A model generated the notes under the pieces. It was given only the letters and a program-made list of their open reading frames with translations, did no database searches and was not told where the DNA came from. Position numbers and translations under genes: made by a program. 64,000 nt of DNA from Moringa oleifera. Lineage: Eukaryota; Streptophyta; Magnoliopsida; Brassicales; Moringaceae. The DNA lies in NCBI GenBank assembly GCA_021397835.1, contig JAJFZO010000641.1:450001-514000 (forward strand). Direction: 5' to 3'. Shown one piece after another: positions 9,726 to 21,448 of the stretch (within the stretch, counting starts at the first letter, position 1; each line of letters starts with the position of its first letter).

Positions 9726-10733
9726 CGAGCCAGGGGAGCCACATCGCATGGATCCTGGGCACGGGAGGCATGCCTCGGCAGACCCTAGCAGGCACGGCGT
9801 GGGCCAAGTGCCCATCGCAAGCCAGCCCCCTCATCCCCGACCCTCGACGTATTGCCCAGCGAACGAGCCAGGGGAGCCGCGTCGCACAGTCACTGGGCAC
9901 AGGAGGCAATCCTCAGCAGCCCCCAGCAAGCACGGCATGGGCTACTTACCCAGTGTGCGGCACCTGTGGGTGCACCAGCCAGGCTACAGGCACCCATTGT
10001 GAGCCATCCCCCGGGTCCCTACCCCTCCACTTACTGCCCAGCGAGCGAGACAGGGTAGCCGCGTCACACGGACCCTGGCCACGAGATTCATGCCTTGGGA
10101 GCCCCCAGCGGGCACGGCATGGGTTGTTTTCCCAGTGTACGGCAGCGGTGGGCGCGCCAGCCAGGCCACGGGCGCCCATCACGAGCCAGCCCCCTCGTCC
10201 CTTCCCCTCGACTTAATGCCCAGCTAGTGAGCCAAGGGAGCCGCATCACACGGACCCTAGGCACGGGAGTCATGCCTCAGCAGCCCCAAGCAGGCACGGC
10301 ATGGGCTGCTTGCCCAGTGTACGGCCGCAGTGGGCATGCCAGCAAGCTACAGGCACCCATCGCGAGCCAGCCCCCTCGTCCCTTCTCCTCCACTTATGAC
10401 CCAGCGAGCGAGGCAGGGGAGCCGCACAACACCGACCCTGGGCACGAGAGTAATGCCTCGACAGCCCCCAGCAGGCACGGCATGGGCCAAGTGCCCAGCG
10501 TGTAGCAGTGGTGGGTGTGCCAGCCAGGCCAGTGGCACCCATCGGGAGCTAGCCCCCTCGTGCCCGACCCTCGACGTAGTGCCCAGCGAGCGAGCCATGG
10601 GAGCTGTGTCGCATGGACACTGGGCAAAGGAGGCATGCCGCGGCAGCTCCCAGTAAGCATGGCATGAGCTGCCTGCCTAGAGTGTGGCAGCTGTGGGCGC
10701 GCCAGCCAGGCCACGAGCGCCCATCGTGAGCCA
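9726..10733 (+). repeat. IGS subrepeat array B (about 5-6 monomers)
   Basis: The same ~181-bp monomer as array A, here placed directly after the 25S fragment. Several units carry the variant GGGCCAAGTGCCCAG in place of GGGCTGCTTGCCCAG. The array is broken at 10731-10734 by the left edge of the CACTA-derived sequence. Confidence 0.9.
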
Positions 10734-10734
10734 C

Positions 10735-12418
10735 TTCTTACAGAACTGGCGTCAAAGGCCAAAATTGCTGCTACTTCTTGCAGCAGCAATGGCTGCTTAC
10801 AACTGCGGCAAGGAGTGCTGCTGCTGCTGCTGCAAGAAGCAGCAGCAATGCCTGGGTTACAACAGCGGTCGTTGCTGCTGCTTACAGCTGCAGCAAGGAC
10901 TGCTACTGTTGCTGTAAGAGGCAGCAGCAAGGTCCAGATTTAACATCAGTTCTGAAGGAACTGACGTTAAACATAAAGCCTTTGACGCCAGTTCTTGAAG
11001 AACTAGCGACAAAGGTCAAAATCGCTGCAGCTTCTTGCAGCAGAAATGGCTTCTTACAGATGCAGCAAGGAGTGCTGCTGCTGCTGCTGCAAGAAGCATA
11101 GCAATGCCTGGGTTACAGCAGCGGTCGTTACTGCTGCTTCTTAGAGCAGCAATGGCTGCTTACAGCTGCAGCAAGGACTGCTGCTGTTGCTGCAAGAGCC
11201 AGCAGCAAGGTCCAGATTTAACATCAGTTCTGAAGGAACTGACGTTGAACATAAAGCCTTTGACGCCAGTTCTTGAAAAACTAGCGACAAAGGCCAAAAT
11301 TGCTGCAGCTTCTTGCAGCAGCAATGGCTTCTTACAGATGCAACAAGGAGTGCTGCTGCTGCTGCTGCAAGAAGCATAGCAATGCCTGGGTTACAGCAGC
11401 GGTCGTTGCTGCTGCTTCTTACAGCAGCAATGGCTGCTTACAGCTGCAGCAAGGACTGCTACTGTTGCTGCAAGAGGGAGCAGCATGGTCCGGATTTAAC
11501 GTCAGTTCCTTCGGAACTAACGTTAAACATAAAGGCTTTGATGCCAGTTCTTGAAGAACTAGCGTCAAAGGCCAAAATTGCTGCTGCTTCTTGCGGCAGC
11601 AATGGCTGCTTACTGCTGCAGCAAGGACTGCGGCTGTTGCTGCCGCAAGAAGCAGTAGCAATTCCTGGGATACAATAGCAGTTGTCGCTGCTGCTACTTG
11701 CAGCAGCAATGGCTGCTTACTGCTGCAGCAAGGACTGCTGCTGTTGCTGCCGCAAGAAGTAGTAGCAATGCCTGGGTTACAATAGCAATCGTTGCTGCTT
11801 CTTGCAGCAGTAATGGCTGCTTACAGCTGCTGCAAGGACTGCTGCTGTTGCTGCAAGAGGCAGCAGCAAGGTCCGGATTTAACGTCAGTTCTAAAGGAAC
11901 TAACATTAAACATAAATCCTTTGACGACAGTTCTTGAAGAACTAGCGTCAAAGGCCAAAATTGCTGCAGCTTCTTGCAGCAGCAATGGCTGCTTACAGCT
12001 ACAGCTAAAAGTGCTGCTGCTGTTGCTTCAAGAAGCAGAGCAATGCCTGGGTTACAGCAGCGGTCGTTGCTGCTAATTCTTACAGCAGCAATGGCTGCTT
12101 ACAGCTGCAGCAAGGACTACTGCTGTTGCTGCAAGAGGCAGCAGCAAGGACTGCTGCTGTTGCTGCAAGAGGCAGCAGCAAGGTCCGGATTTAACATCAG
12201 TTCTGAAGGAACTGACGTTAAACATAAAGCCTTTGACGCAAGTTCTTGAAGAACTGGCGTCAAAGGCCAAAATTGCTGCTGCTTCTTGCGGTAGCAATGG
12301 CTGCTTACTGCTGGAGCAAGGACTGCTGCTGTTGCTGCCGCAAGAAGCAGTAGCAATTCCTGGGATACAATAGCAGTCGTTGCTGCAGCTTCTTGCAGCA
12401 GCAATGGCTTCTTACAGA
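10735..12418 (+). repeat. CAG/CTG-rich tandem array, left part
   Basis: Units of about 280 bp (about 384 bp in places) made of GCTGCTGC/CAGCAG-rich segments alternating with two inverted repeats: TTTAACrTCAGTTC facing GAACTGACGTTAAA (first at 10939-10971), and CCTTTGACGCCAGTTC facing GAACTAGCGwCAAAGG (first at 10979-11015). The phrase AAGGTCC marks the unit at about 10929, 11208, 11485 and 11869. It is interrupted at 12418 by the copia element. Cys/Leu/Ala-rich open frames on both strands are by-products of the triplet repeat. Confidence 0.85.
12414..12418 (+). repeat. Copia target-site duplication, left (ACAGA)
   Basis: ACAGA directly before the first LTR. The identical ACAGA follows the third LTR at 21962-21966. 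Confidence 0.93.
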
Positions 12419-12931
12419 TGTTGAGTATGTGTGGAGACTTATCTACAAATGGGTATATATTTATCTGAAAAGATATATATTTATCTGAGATGGCATATAC
12501 TTATCTGAAAGGATATATATGCTTATCTGAAAGGGAATATACTCATCCAAAAGAGTATATACTTATCAAAAAGGATATCTTGAGATTCTCACTCATCTAT
12601 CTTTTGGGCCTTGGGCTCTACTATATAAAGGGGGGACTTCTACCTATGTAATCATCACAATAGAGAGAGTGAGTAAAGTCCTAGGGTTTTATTCTAGTAG
12701 AGTGAGGGCTAGGGAAACAGTTATCTCTCTTGTAACTTATTTTCATAGTGAAAGGGTTTCCTGCAGTGGCTGCAAAGTGGATGTAACTCTCAATTGAGGG
12801 TGAACCACTATAAATCTTGTGTTCCTGTGATTGTCTACTTTTCTTCTTGCTTTTTATTATTGTTGCTTTCAGGTTATAGGGATTTGATATTTGATCCATC
12901 AACTAAGGATCTGGTTGTCAAATTCCCAACA
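12419..12931 (+). repeat. Copia LTR 1 (513 bp)
   Basis: Begins TGTTGAGTATGTG and ends CCCAACA. The U3 part (12448-12580) holds several imperfect copies of a ~22-bp unit containing TATATwTATCTGA. A TATA box (TATATAAA) lies at 12622-12629. The next 100 bp would hold the transcription start. Confidence 0.95.
12622..12629 (+). promoter_or_regulatory. TATA box of copia LTR 1
   Basis: TATATAAA followed by GGGGGG. The same box is at 17112-17119 in LTR 2 and 21652-21659 in LTR 3. A Pol II start about 30 bp downstream is the expectation for this class of LTR. Confidence 0.75.
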
Positions 12932-12933
12932 AC

Positions 12934-12945
12934 TGGTATCAGAGC
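12934..12945 (+). other. Copia primer-binding site, body 1
   Basis: TGGTATCAGAGC, complementary to the 3' end of initiator methionine tRNA, 2 bases after LTR 1. Confidence 0.93.
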
Positions 12946-12968
12946 TTCGGGTTTTGAGATTGAAAGCA

Positions 12969-15035
12969 ATGGGTAGCGAAGAAAACTCATCACATGGGAT
13001 CATCAAGTTCGATGGTACAGATTATGCCTTCTGGAGAATGCAAATCGAGGATTATCTGTATGGGAAAAAGCTGCATGAACCACTTTTGGGTCAAAAGCCT
13101 GAAAAGATTTCAGAAAGCGATTGGAATCTCCTTGATCGACAGGTGCTGGGAGTTATTCGGCTGACACTGTCAAAGAACGTTGCTCACAACGTGGCGAAGG
13201 AGAAAACAACTGCAAGTCTGATGAAGGTGCTATCTGACATGTATGAAAAACCTTCAGCAAACAACAAGGTTTTTCTCATGAAGAAGCTATTCCACTTGAA
13301 AATGGGTGAAGGTAATTCTGTGGCAACTCATCTTAATGAGTTTAATACAATAGTTAATCAGTTATCTTCTGTTGAGATTGACTTTGATGATGAGGTACGT
13401 GCCTTGATACTATTGGCATCATTGCCAAATAGTTGGGAGCCCATGAGAGCAGCGATGAGCAATTCTGTTGGGAGTTCAAAATTGAACTTCAATGATGTTC
13501 GTGATCGAGTTCTTGCAGAAGAGATTCGGAGGATCGATTCAGGTGAAACATCAGTTGCAAATTCTGCCCTAAATGTTGAAAACAGGGGAAGAGAAAGTGA
13601 CAGAAACTCTGATCGCAATAAGGGCAAATCTAAGTCAAGGAATGGAAGAAGCAAATCTAGATCTGGAAGAAATCTGGAATGCTGGAACTGTAAGAAAAAG
13701 GGCCACATGAAGAAAGACTGTCGCTTACTGAAGAAAAAAGGTGAGCATAAAGATGACACTGCAAATGCTGTAACAGATGAGGTAGATGATGCTTTACTCT
13801 TGGCTATTGATAATCCTCTTGAGTCTTGGGTTTTAGATTCTGGGGCGTCTTTTCATACCACTGCATATGGCAAAATAATAGAAAATTATGTTGTTGGAAA
13901 TTTTGGGAAGGTTTATCTTGCAGATGGAGAACCTTTGAATATTGTTGGTATGGGTGATGTTAAATTGAAGATGCCAAATGAGAATATCTGGAAGATTCAA
14001 AAGGTGAGACATGTGCCAAAGTTGATGAGAAATCTAATTTCTGTTGGACAGCTTGATAGTGAAGGGCATAGGGTGACTTTCAATGATAATGCTTGGAAAG
14101 TTACCAAAGGTGCCATGGTTGTTGCTCAAGGAAGCAAAACTGGAACTCTCTATATGACTTCAAGTTGCAAGGATACAGTGGCTGCTGTTGACACTGGTAT
14201 GAACTCTGACTTATGGCATTGCAGACTTGGGCATATGAGTGAAAAGGGAATGAAGGTCATGGTGGCAAATGGTAATTTGCCGGATTTAAAATCTGTAGAG
14301 CACAAGTTGTGTGAAAGCTGCATCCTTGGCAAACAGAAAAGGGTCAGCTTCTCCAAAGCAGGAAAGCAGTTGAAGCAGCAAAAACTAGAGTTAGTTCATA
14401 CAGATGTATGGGGGCCTTCGACTGTGACGTCTCTTGGGGGATCCAGCTACTATGTGACTTTCATTGATGACTCAACCAGAAAGGTATGGATTTATTTTCT
14501 AAAGAATAAATCTGATGTATTTGATGCTTTCAGGAAATGGAAAGCCATGGTTGAGAATGAAACTAATCTTAAAGTTAAGTGTTTGAGATCTGATAATGGT
14601 GGAGAATACATTGATGGGGATTTCAAACAGTTTTGTGCTGACAATGGGATCAAGATGGAGAAGACTACTCCAGGTACACCTCAGCAGAATGGTGTTGCAG
14701 AAAGGATGAACAGAACACTGAATGAGCGTGCAAGGAGCATGAGAATGCATGCAGGGTTGCCCAAGGTGTTTTGGGCAGATGCAGTTAACACTGCAGCCTA
14801 TTTAATCAATAGGGGCCCTTCAGTTCCTTTGGATTGCAGAATACCCGAGGAGGCTTGGAGTGGCAAAAAGGTAAATCTGTCTTTTCTAAGATACATCCAT
14901 ATTGATGCTGTTGCTAGAGGCAAACTTGATCCTAAATCAAAAAAATGTTTTTTCATTGGATATGGTGACAATGAGTTTGGTTATCGTTTCTGGGATAGGA
15001 AGATCATTAGTGGAGCAAGTTCTGTACAAGGATAG
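12969..15035 (+). pseudogene. Copia body 1: Gag, protease and integrase part of polyprotein (truncated)
   Basis: I chose the ATG at 12969 (MGSEENSSHGIIKFDGTDYA), just after the primer site, over an upstream in-frame ATG at 12891 that lies in the LTR. Domains in order: UBN2-type Gag; zinc knuckle CWNCKKKGHMKKDC near 13680; aspartic protease WVLDSGASFHTT near 13825; integrase zinc region (CRLGHMSEKG, CESCILGKQ); core with TDVWGPS, FIDDSTRK, SDNGGEY and TPQQNGVAERMN. An 18-bp and a 9-bp in-frame loss and then a 20-bp loss near 15010 end the frame at 15035, before RT. Confidence 0.93.
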
Positions 15036-15273
15036 TTTGGGCAAGAGTTCAGAAGTAACAGATTCTGAGGTAAAAAGGCCTGAAGTGATCCACTTGAGAG
15101 ACATTCCAGTGAATCAGTTGCAACAGAATACTGAGGAAGTTGAAGAACATTGCTGAGCAAAATCAGGAAAGTATGGCTCCAGAGGCAAATCCAACCACTC
15201 CTGTGACAGAAGTGAGAAGATCTTCCAGGACTGTGAGACCACCACAGAGATTTTCACCATCTCTGAACTAATC

Positions 15274-16839
15274 TTGTTGACTGATAGGGGTGAACCAGAG
15301 AGTTTTGATGAAGCTTTGCAGGGTGATGAATCAATCAAGTGGGAGTTAGCCATGAAAGATGAGATGAACTCTCTCATGAGTAATCAAACATGGGAGTTGG
15401 CAGAACTACCACAAGGAAAAAGGGCCTTGCAGAACAAATGGGTTTACCGGATAAAAGAAGAACATGATGGCAACAAGCGGTATAAAGCAAGGTTAGTAGT
15501 TAAAGGCTTTCAACAAAAGGAAGGGATTGACTACACAGAGATTTTCTCCCCAGTGGTTAAGTTGACTACAATCAGAATAGTGCTTGGGTTAGTGGCTCAG
15601 GAAGATTTGCATCTGCAACAAATGGATGTAAAAACAGCTTTTTTTCATGGTGACTTGGAGGAAGAAATTTACATGAAACAGCCACAAGGATTTGAAGTCA
15701 AAGGTAAGGAGAAAATGGTATACAAACTTATGAAAAGTTTGTATGGGTTAAAACAAGCTCCAAGACAGTGGTATAAGAAGTTTGACAACTTCATGGGTGA
15801 CAATGGTTTCTTAAGGTGCCAGGCAGACCATTGTTGTTATGTTAAGAGGTATGATAACTCTTACATTATATTACTGCTGTATGTTGATGATATGTTAATT
15901 GCTGGAGCTAATCTGCATGAGATAGAGAAATTAAAGAGTAAGCTTTCAAAGAAGTTTGCTATGAAGGATTTGGGTTCCGCCAAACAAATCCTTGGGATGA
16001 GAATCACCAGGGAAAAGGGAATTCTCAAGCTATCTCAGGAGAAATACATCAACAAAGTGCTTGCTAGATTCAGAATGGATGGTGCCAAACCAGTGAGTAC
16101 ACCTTTGGCTGGTCATTTCAGACTATCCAAGAGTCAGTCTCCGTCAACTGATGATGAAATTACATATATGGGTAAGGTTCCTTATGCTTCTGCTATTGGG
16201 AGTCTAATGTATGCCACAGTATGTACAAGACCGGACATAGCACATGCAGTGGGAGTTGTTAGCAGGTATATGAGCAATCCAGGAAAGCAACACTGGGAAG
16301 CAGTTAAGTGGATCTTCAGGTATTTGAAGAGCACTGCAGACTTCGCTTTATACTTCAGAAAAACAGATATGGGCTTGCATGGTTATGTTGATGCTGATAT
16401 GGCTGGTGACATCGACAGCAGAAAAAGTACTACAGGGTATGTTTATACATTGGGTGGTACTGCAATCAGTTGGATGTCTAAACTACAAAAGATAGTTGCA
16501 CTTTCGACCACAGAGGCTGAATATGTTGCTCTTACAGAAGCAAGCAAGGAGATGATATGGTTGTTATCTTTCCTAAATGAACTGGGGCACAGGTTTGAAA
16601 AAGGTATGTTGCATTGTGACAGCCAGAGTGCCATTCACTTGGCAAAGAACCCTATGTATCATGCTAGAACGAAGCATATACAAGTCAGATATCACTTCAT
16701 AAGATCAGCTTTGGAAGATGGTGTCTTGTCACTCGAAAAGATACAAGGAAGTCAGAATCCAGCTGATATGCTAACCAAGGTTGTTACAATCAAGAAACTG
16801 AAGTTGTGTACAACTTCAGTGGGGCTTCTCAGCTGCTGA
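15274..16839 (+). pseudogene. Copia body 1: reverse transcriptase and RNase H part (out of frame with Gag)
   Basis: RT opens with KWELAMKDEMNSLMSNQTW. It has the motifs ARLVVKGFQQKEGIDY, DVKTAFFHGDLEEEIYM and YVDDMLIAG (about 15880-15905). RNase H has DADMAGDIDSRKSTTGYV and ALSTTEAEYVALTEA. The C terminus is KHIQVRYHFIRSALEDG, then QNPADMLTKVV, ending LLSC-stop at 16839. The frame is uninterrupted, but small deletions near 15146 (2 bp) and 15269 (1 bp), besides the 20-bp one, cut it off from the upstream half. Translation from 15274 is not expected to be biological. Confidence 0.93.
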
Positions 16840-16897
16840 TTGGGAAGTCATGGCCAGTGCAGGTGGAAGAAACAATTGAGATAATGAATTAGTCTCC

Positions 16898-16908
16898 AAG
16901 TGGGAGAT
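16898..16908 (+). other. Copia polypurine tract, body 1
   Basis: AAGTGGGAGAT directly before LTR 2. The same tract lies at 21438-21448 before LTR 3. Confidence 0.85.
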
Positions 16909-17420
16909 TGTTGAGTATGTGTGGAGACTTATCTACAAATGGGTATATATTTATCTGAAAAGATATATATTTATCTGAGATGGCATATACTTATCTGAAA
17001 GGATATATATGCTTATCTGAAAGGGAATATACTCATCCAAAAGAGTATATACTTATCAAAAAGGATATCTTGAGATTCTCACTCATCTATCTTTTGGGCC
17101 TTGGGCTCTACTATATAAAGGGGGGACTTCTACCTATGTAATCATCACAATAGAGAGAGTGAGTAAAGTCCTAGGGTTTTATTCTAGTAGAGTGAGGGCT
17201 AGGGAAACAGTTATCTCTCTTGTAACTTATTTTCATAGTGAAAGGGTTTCCTGCAGTGGCTGCAAAGTGGATGTAACTCTCAATTGAGGGTGAACCACTA
17301 TAAATCTTGTGTTCCTGTGGTTGTTTACTTTTCTTCTTGCTTTTATTATTGTTGCTTTCAGGTTATAGGGATTTGATATTTGATCCATCAACTAAGGATC
17401 TGGTTGTCAAATTCCCAACA
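16909..17420 (+). repeat. Copia LTR 2, shared middle LTR (512 bp)
   Basis: Same ends as LTR 1 (TGTTGAG...CCCAACA). It serves as 3' LTR of body 1 and 5' LTR of body 2. It differs from LTR 1 by a few changes, such as one T fewer in the CTTTTTATT run and GGTTGTTTAC for GATTGTCTAC. Confidence 0.95.
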
Positions 17421-17422
17421 AC

Positions 17423-17434
17423 TGGTATCAGAGC
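17423..17434 (+). other. Copia primer-binding site, body 2
   Basis: TGGTATCAGAGC, identical to the first copy, 2 bases after LTR 2. Confidence 0.93.
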
Positions 17435-17457
17435 TTCGGGTTTTGAGATTGAAAGCA

Positions 17458-19476
17458 ATGGGTAGCGAAGAAAACTCATCACATGGGATCATCAAGTTCG
17501 ATGGTACAGATTATGCCTTCTGGAGAATGCAAATCGAGGATTATCTGTATGGGAAAAAGCTGCATGAACCACTTTTGGGTCAAAAGCCTGAAAAGATTTC
17601 AGAAAGCGATTGGAATCTCCTTGATCGACAGGTGCTGGGAGTTATTCGGCTGACACTGTCAAAGAACGTTGCTCACAACGTGGCGAAGGAGAAAACAACT
17701 GCAAGTCTGATGAAGGTGCTATCTGACATGTATGAAAAACCTTCAGCAAACAACAAGGTTTTTCTCATGAAGAAGCTATTTCACTTGAAAATGGGTGAAG
17801 GTAATTCTGTGGCAACTCATCTTAATGAGTTTAATACAATAGTTAATCAGTTATCTTCTGTTGAGATTGACTTTGATGATGAGGTACGTGCCTTGATACT
17901 ATTGGCATCACTGCCAAATAGTTGGGAGCCCATGAGAGCAGCGATGAGCAATTCTGTTGGGAGTTCAAAATTGAACTTCAATGATGTTCGTGATCGAGTT
18001 CTTGCAGAAGAGATTCGGAGGATCGATTCAGGTGAAACATCAGTTGCAAATTCTGCCCTAAATGTTGAAAACAGGGGAAGAGAAAGTGACAGAAACTCTG
18101 ATCGCAATAAGGGCAAATCTAAGTCAAGGAATGGAAGAAGCAAATCTAGATCTGGAAGAAATCTGGAATGCTGGAACTGTAAGAAAAAGGGCCACATGAA
18201 GAAAGACTGTCGCTTACTGAAGAAAAAAGGTGAGCATAAAGATGACACTGCAAATGCTGTAACAGATGAGGTAGATGATGCTTTACTCTTGGCTATTGAT
18301 AATCCTCTTGAGTCTTGGGTTTTAGATTCTGGGGCGTCTTTTCATACCACTGCATATGGCAAAATAATAGAAAATTATGTTGCTGGAAATTTTGGGAAGG
18401 TTTATCTTGCAGATGGAGAACCTTTGAATATTGTTGGTATGGGTGATGTTAAATTGAAGATGCCAAATGAGAATATCTGGAAGATTCAAAAGGTGAGACA
18501 TGTGCCAAAGTTGATGAGAAATCTAATTTCTGTTGGACAGCTTGATAGTGAAGGGCATAGGGTGACTTTCAATGATAATGCTTGGAAAGTTACCAAAGGT
18601 GCCATGGTTGTTGCTCAAGAAAGCAAAACTGGAACTCTCTATATGACTTCAAGTTGCAAGGATACAGTGGCTGCTGTTGACACTGGTATGAACTCTGACT
18701 TATGGCATTGCAGACTTGGGCATATGAGTGAAAAGGGAATGAAGGTCATGGTGGCAAATGGTAATTTGCCAGATTTAAAATCTGTAGAGCACAAGTTGTG
18801 TGAAAGCTGCATCCTTGGCAAACAGAAAAGGGTCAGCTTCTCCAAAGCAGGAAAGCAGTTGAAGCAGCAAAAACTAGAGTTAGTTCATACAGATGTATGG
18901 GGGCCTTCGACTGTGACGTCTCTTGGGGGATCCAGCTACTATGTGACTTTCATTGATGACTCAACCAGAAAGGTATGGATTTATTTTCTAAAGAATAAAT
19001 CTGATGTATTTGATGCTTTCAGGAAATGGAAAGCCATGGTTGAGAATGAAACTAATCTTAAAGTTAAGTGTTTGAGATCTGATAATGGTGGAGAATACAT
19101 TGATGGGGATTTCAAACAGTTTTGTGCTGACAATGGGATCAAGATGGAGAAGACTACTCCAGGTACACCTCAGCAGAATGGTGTTGCAGAAAGGATGAAC
19201 AGAACACTGAATGAGCGTGCAAGGAGCATGAGAATGCATGCAGGGTTGCCCAAGGTGTTTTGGGCAGATGCAGTTAACACTGCAGCCTATTTAATCAATA
19301 GGGGCCCTTCAGTTCCTTTGGATTGCAGAATACCCGAGGAGGCTTGGAGTGGCAAAAAGGTAAATCTGTCTTTTCTAAGAATATTTGGCTGCCTGTCGTA
19401 CATCCATATTGATGCTGTTGCTAGAGGCAAACTTGATCCTAAATCAAAAAAAATGTTTTTTCATTGGATATGGTGA
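17458..19476 (+). pseudogene. Copia body 2: Gag, protease and integrase part (single frameshift)
   Basis: Same start and domain order as body 1: Gag, knuckle near 18168, protease near 18314 and integrase core to MNRTLNERARSM. It keeps the residues IFGCLS that body 1 lost. A run of eight A at 19446-19453 (seven in body 1) shifts the frame and ends this part at 19476. This is the only inactivating change I see in body 2, so it is one base from an open polyprotein of roughly the usual ~1,300-residue copia length. Confidence 0.95.
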
Positions 19477-21379
19477 CAATGAGTTTGGTTATCGTTTCTG
19501 GGATAACCAAAACAGGAAGATCATTAGGAGCAGGGATGTAATCTTCAATGAGCAAGTTCTGTACAAGGATAGTTTGGGCAAGAGTTCAGAAGTAACAGAT
19601 TCTGAGGTAAAAAGGCCTGAAGTGATCCACTTGAGAGACATTCCAGTGAATCAGTTGCAACAGAATACTGAGGAAGTTGAAGATGACATTGCTGAGCAAA
19701 ATCAGGAAAGTATGGCTCCAGAGGTAAATCCAACCACTCCTGTGACAGAAGTGAGAAGATCTTCCAGGACTGTGAGACCACCACAGAGATTTTCACCATC
19801 TCTGAACTACATCTTGTTGACTGATAGAGGTGAACCAGAGAGTTTTGATGAAGCTTTGCAGGGTGATGAATCAATCAAGTGGGAGTTAGCCATGAAAGAT
19901 GAGATGAACTCTCTCATGAGTAATCAAACATGGGAGTTGGCAGAACTACCACAAGGAAAAAGGGCCTTGCAGAACAAATGGGTTTACCGGATAAAAGAAG
20001 AACATGATGGCAACAAGCGGTATAAAGCAAGGTTAGTAGTTAAAGGCTTTCAACAAAAGGAAGGGATTGACTACACAGAGATTTTCTCCCCAGTGGTTAA
20101 GTTGACTACAATCAGAATAGTGCTTGGGTTAGTGGCTCAGGAAGATTTGCATCTGCAACAAATGGATGTAAAAACAGCTTTTTTTCATGGTGACTTGGAG
20201 GAAGAAATTTACATGAAACAGCCACAAGGATTTGAAGTCAAAGGTAAGGAGAAAATGGTATACAAACTTATGAAAAGTTTGTATGGGTTAAAACAAGCTC
20301 CAAGACAGTGGTATAAGAAGTTTGACAACTTCATGGGTGACAATGGTTTCTTAAGGTGCCAGGCAGACCATTGTTGTTATGTTAAGAGGTATGATAACTC
20401 TTACATTATATTACTGCTGTATGTTGATGATATGTTAATTGCTGGAGCTAATCTGCATGAGATAGAGAAATTAAAGAGTAAGCTTTCAAAGAAGTTTGCT
20501 ATGAAGGATTTGGGTTCCGCCAAACAAATCCTTGGGATGAGAATCACCAGGGAAAAGGGAATTCTCAAGCTATCTCAGGAGAAATACATCAACAAAGTGC
20601 TTGCTAGATTCAGAATGGATGGTGCCAAACCAGTGAGTACACCTTTGGCTGGTCATTTCAGACTATCCAAGAGTCAGTCTCCGTCAACTGATGATGAAAT
20701 TACATATATGGGTAAGGTTCCTTATGCTTCTGCTATTGGGAGTCTAATGTATGCCACAGTATGTACAAGACCGGACATAGCACATGCAGTGGGAGTTGTT
20801 AGCAGGTATATGAGCAATCCAGGAAAGCAACACTGGGAAGCAGTTAAGTGGATCTTCAGGTATTTGAAGAGCACTGCAGACTTCGCTTTATACTTCAGAA
20901 AAACAGATATGGGCTTGCATGGTTATGTTGATGCTGATATGGCTGGTGACATCGACAGCAGAAAAAGTACTACAGGGTATGTTTATACATTGGGTGGTAC
21001 TGCAATCAGTTGGATGTCTAAACTACAAAAGATAGTTGCACTTTCGACCACAGAGGCTGAATATGTTGCTCTTACAGAAGCAAGCAAGGAGATGATATGG
21101 TTGTTATCTTTCCTAAATGAACTGGGGCACAGGTTTGAAAAAGGTATGTTGCATTGTGACAGCCAGAGTGCCATTCACTTGGCAAAGAACCCTATGTATC
21201 ATGCTAGAACAAAGCATATACAAGTCAGATATCACTTCATAAGATCAGCTTTGGAAGATGGTGTCTTGTCACTCGAAAAGATACAAGGAAGTCAGAATCC
21301 AGCTGATATGCTAACCAAGGTTGTTACAATCAAGAAACTGAAGTTGTGTACAACTTCAGTGGGGCTTCTCAGCTGCTGA
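19448..21379 (+). pseudogene. Copia body 2: C-terminal integrase region, RT and RNase H (continues in shifted frame)
   Basis: Picks up directly at the A-run with CFFIGYGDNEFGYRFWDNQN, then an acidic linker (VEDDIAEQNQESMAPE), RT (YVDDMLIAG near 20420) and RNase H through LLSC-stop at 21379. The linker region, damaged in body 1, is whole here. Copia elements normally translate Gag-Pol as one frame, so this half needs the upstream start at 17458. Confidence 0.94.
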
Positions 21380-21448
21380 TTGGGAAGTCATGGCCAATGC
21401 AGGTGGAAGAAACAATTGAGATAATGAATTAGTCTCCAAGTGGGAGAT

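Noticed and set aside
3902..17434. tRNA-like hits at TGGTATCAGAGC (3902, 12934, 17423)
   Set aside because: These are retrotransposon primer-binding sites of 12 bases next to LTR ends, not tRNA genes. No cloverleaf surrounds them.
13358..19874. Minus-strand open frames across the copia bodies
   Set aside because: They are reverse-strand shadows of the Gag-Pol coding sequence, recur identically in both bodies and have no domain of their own.
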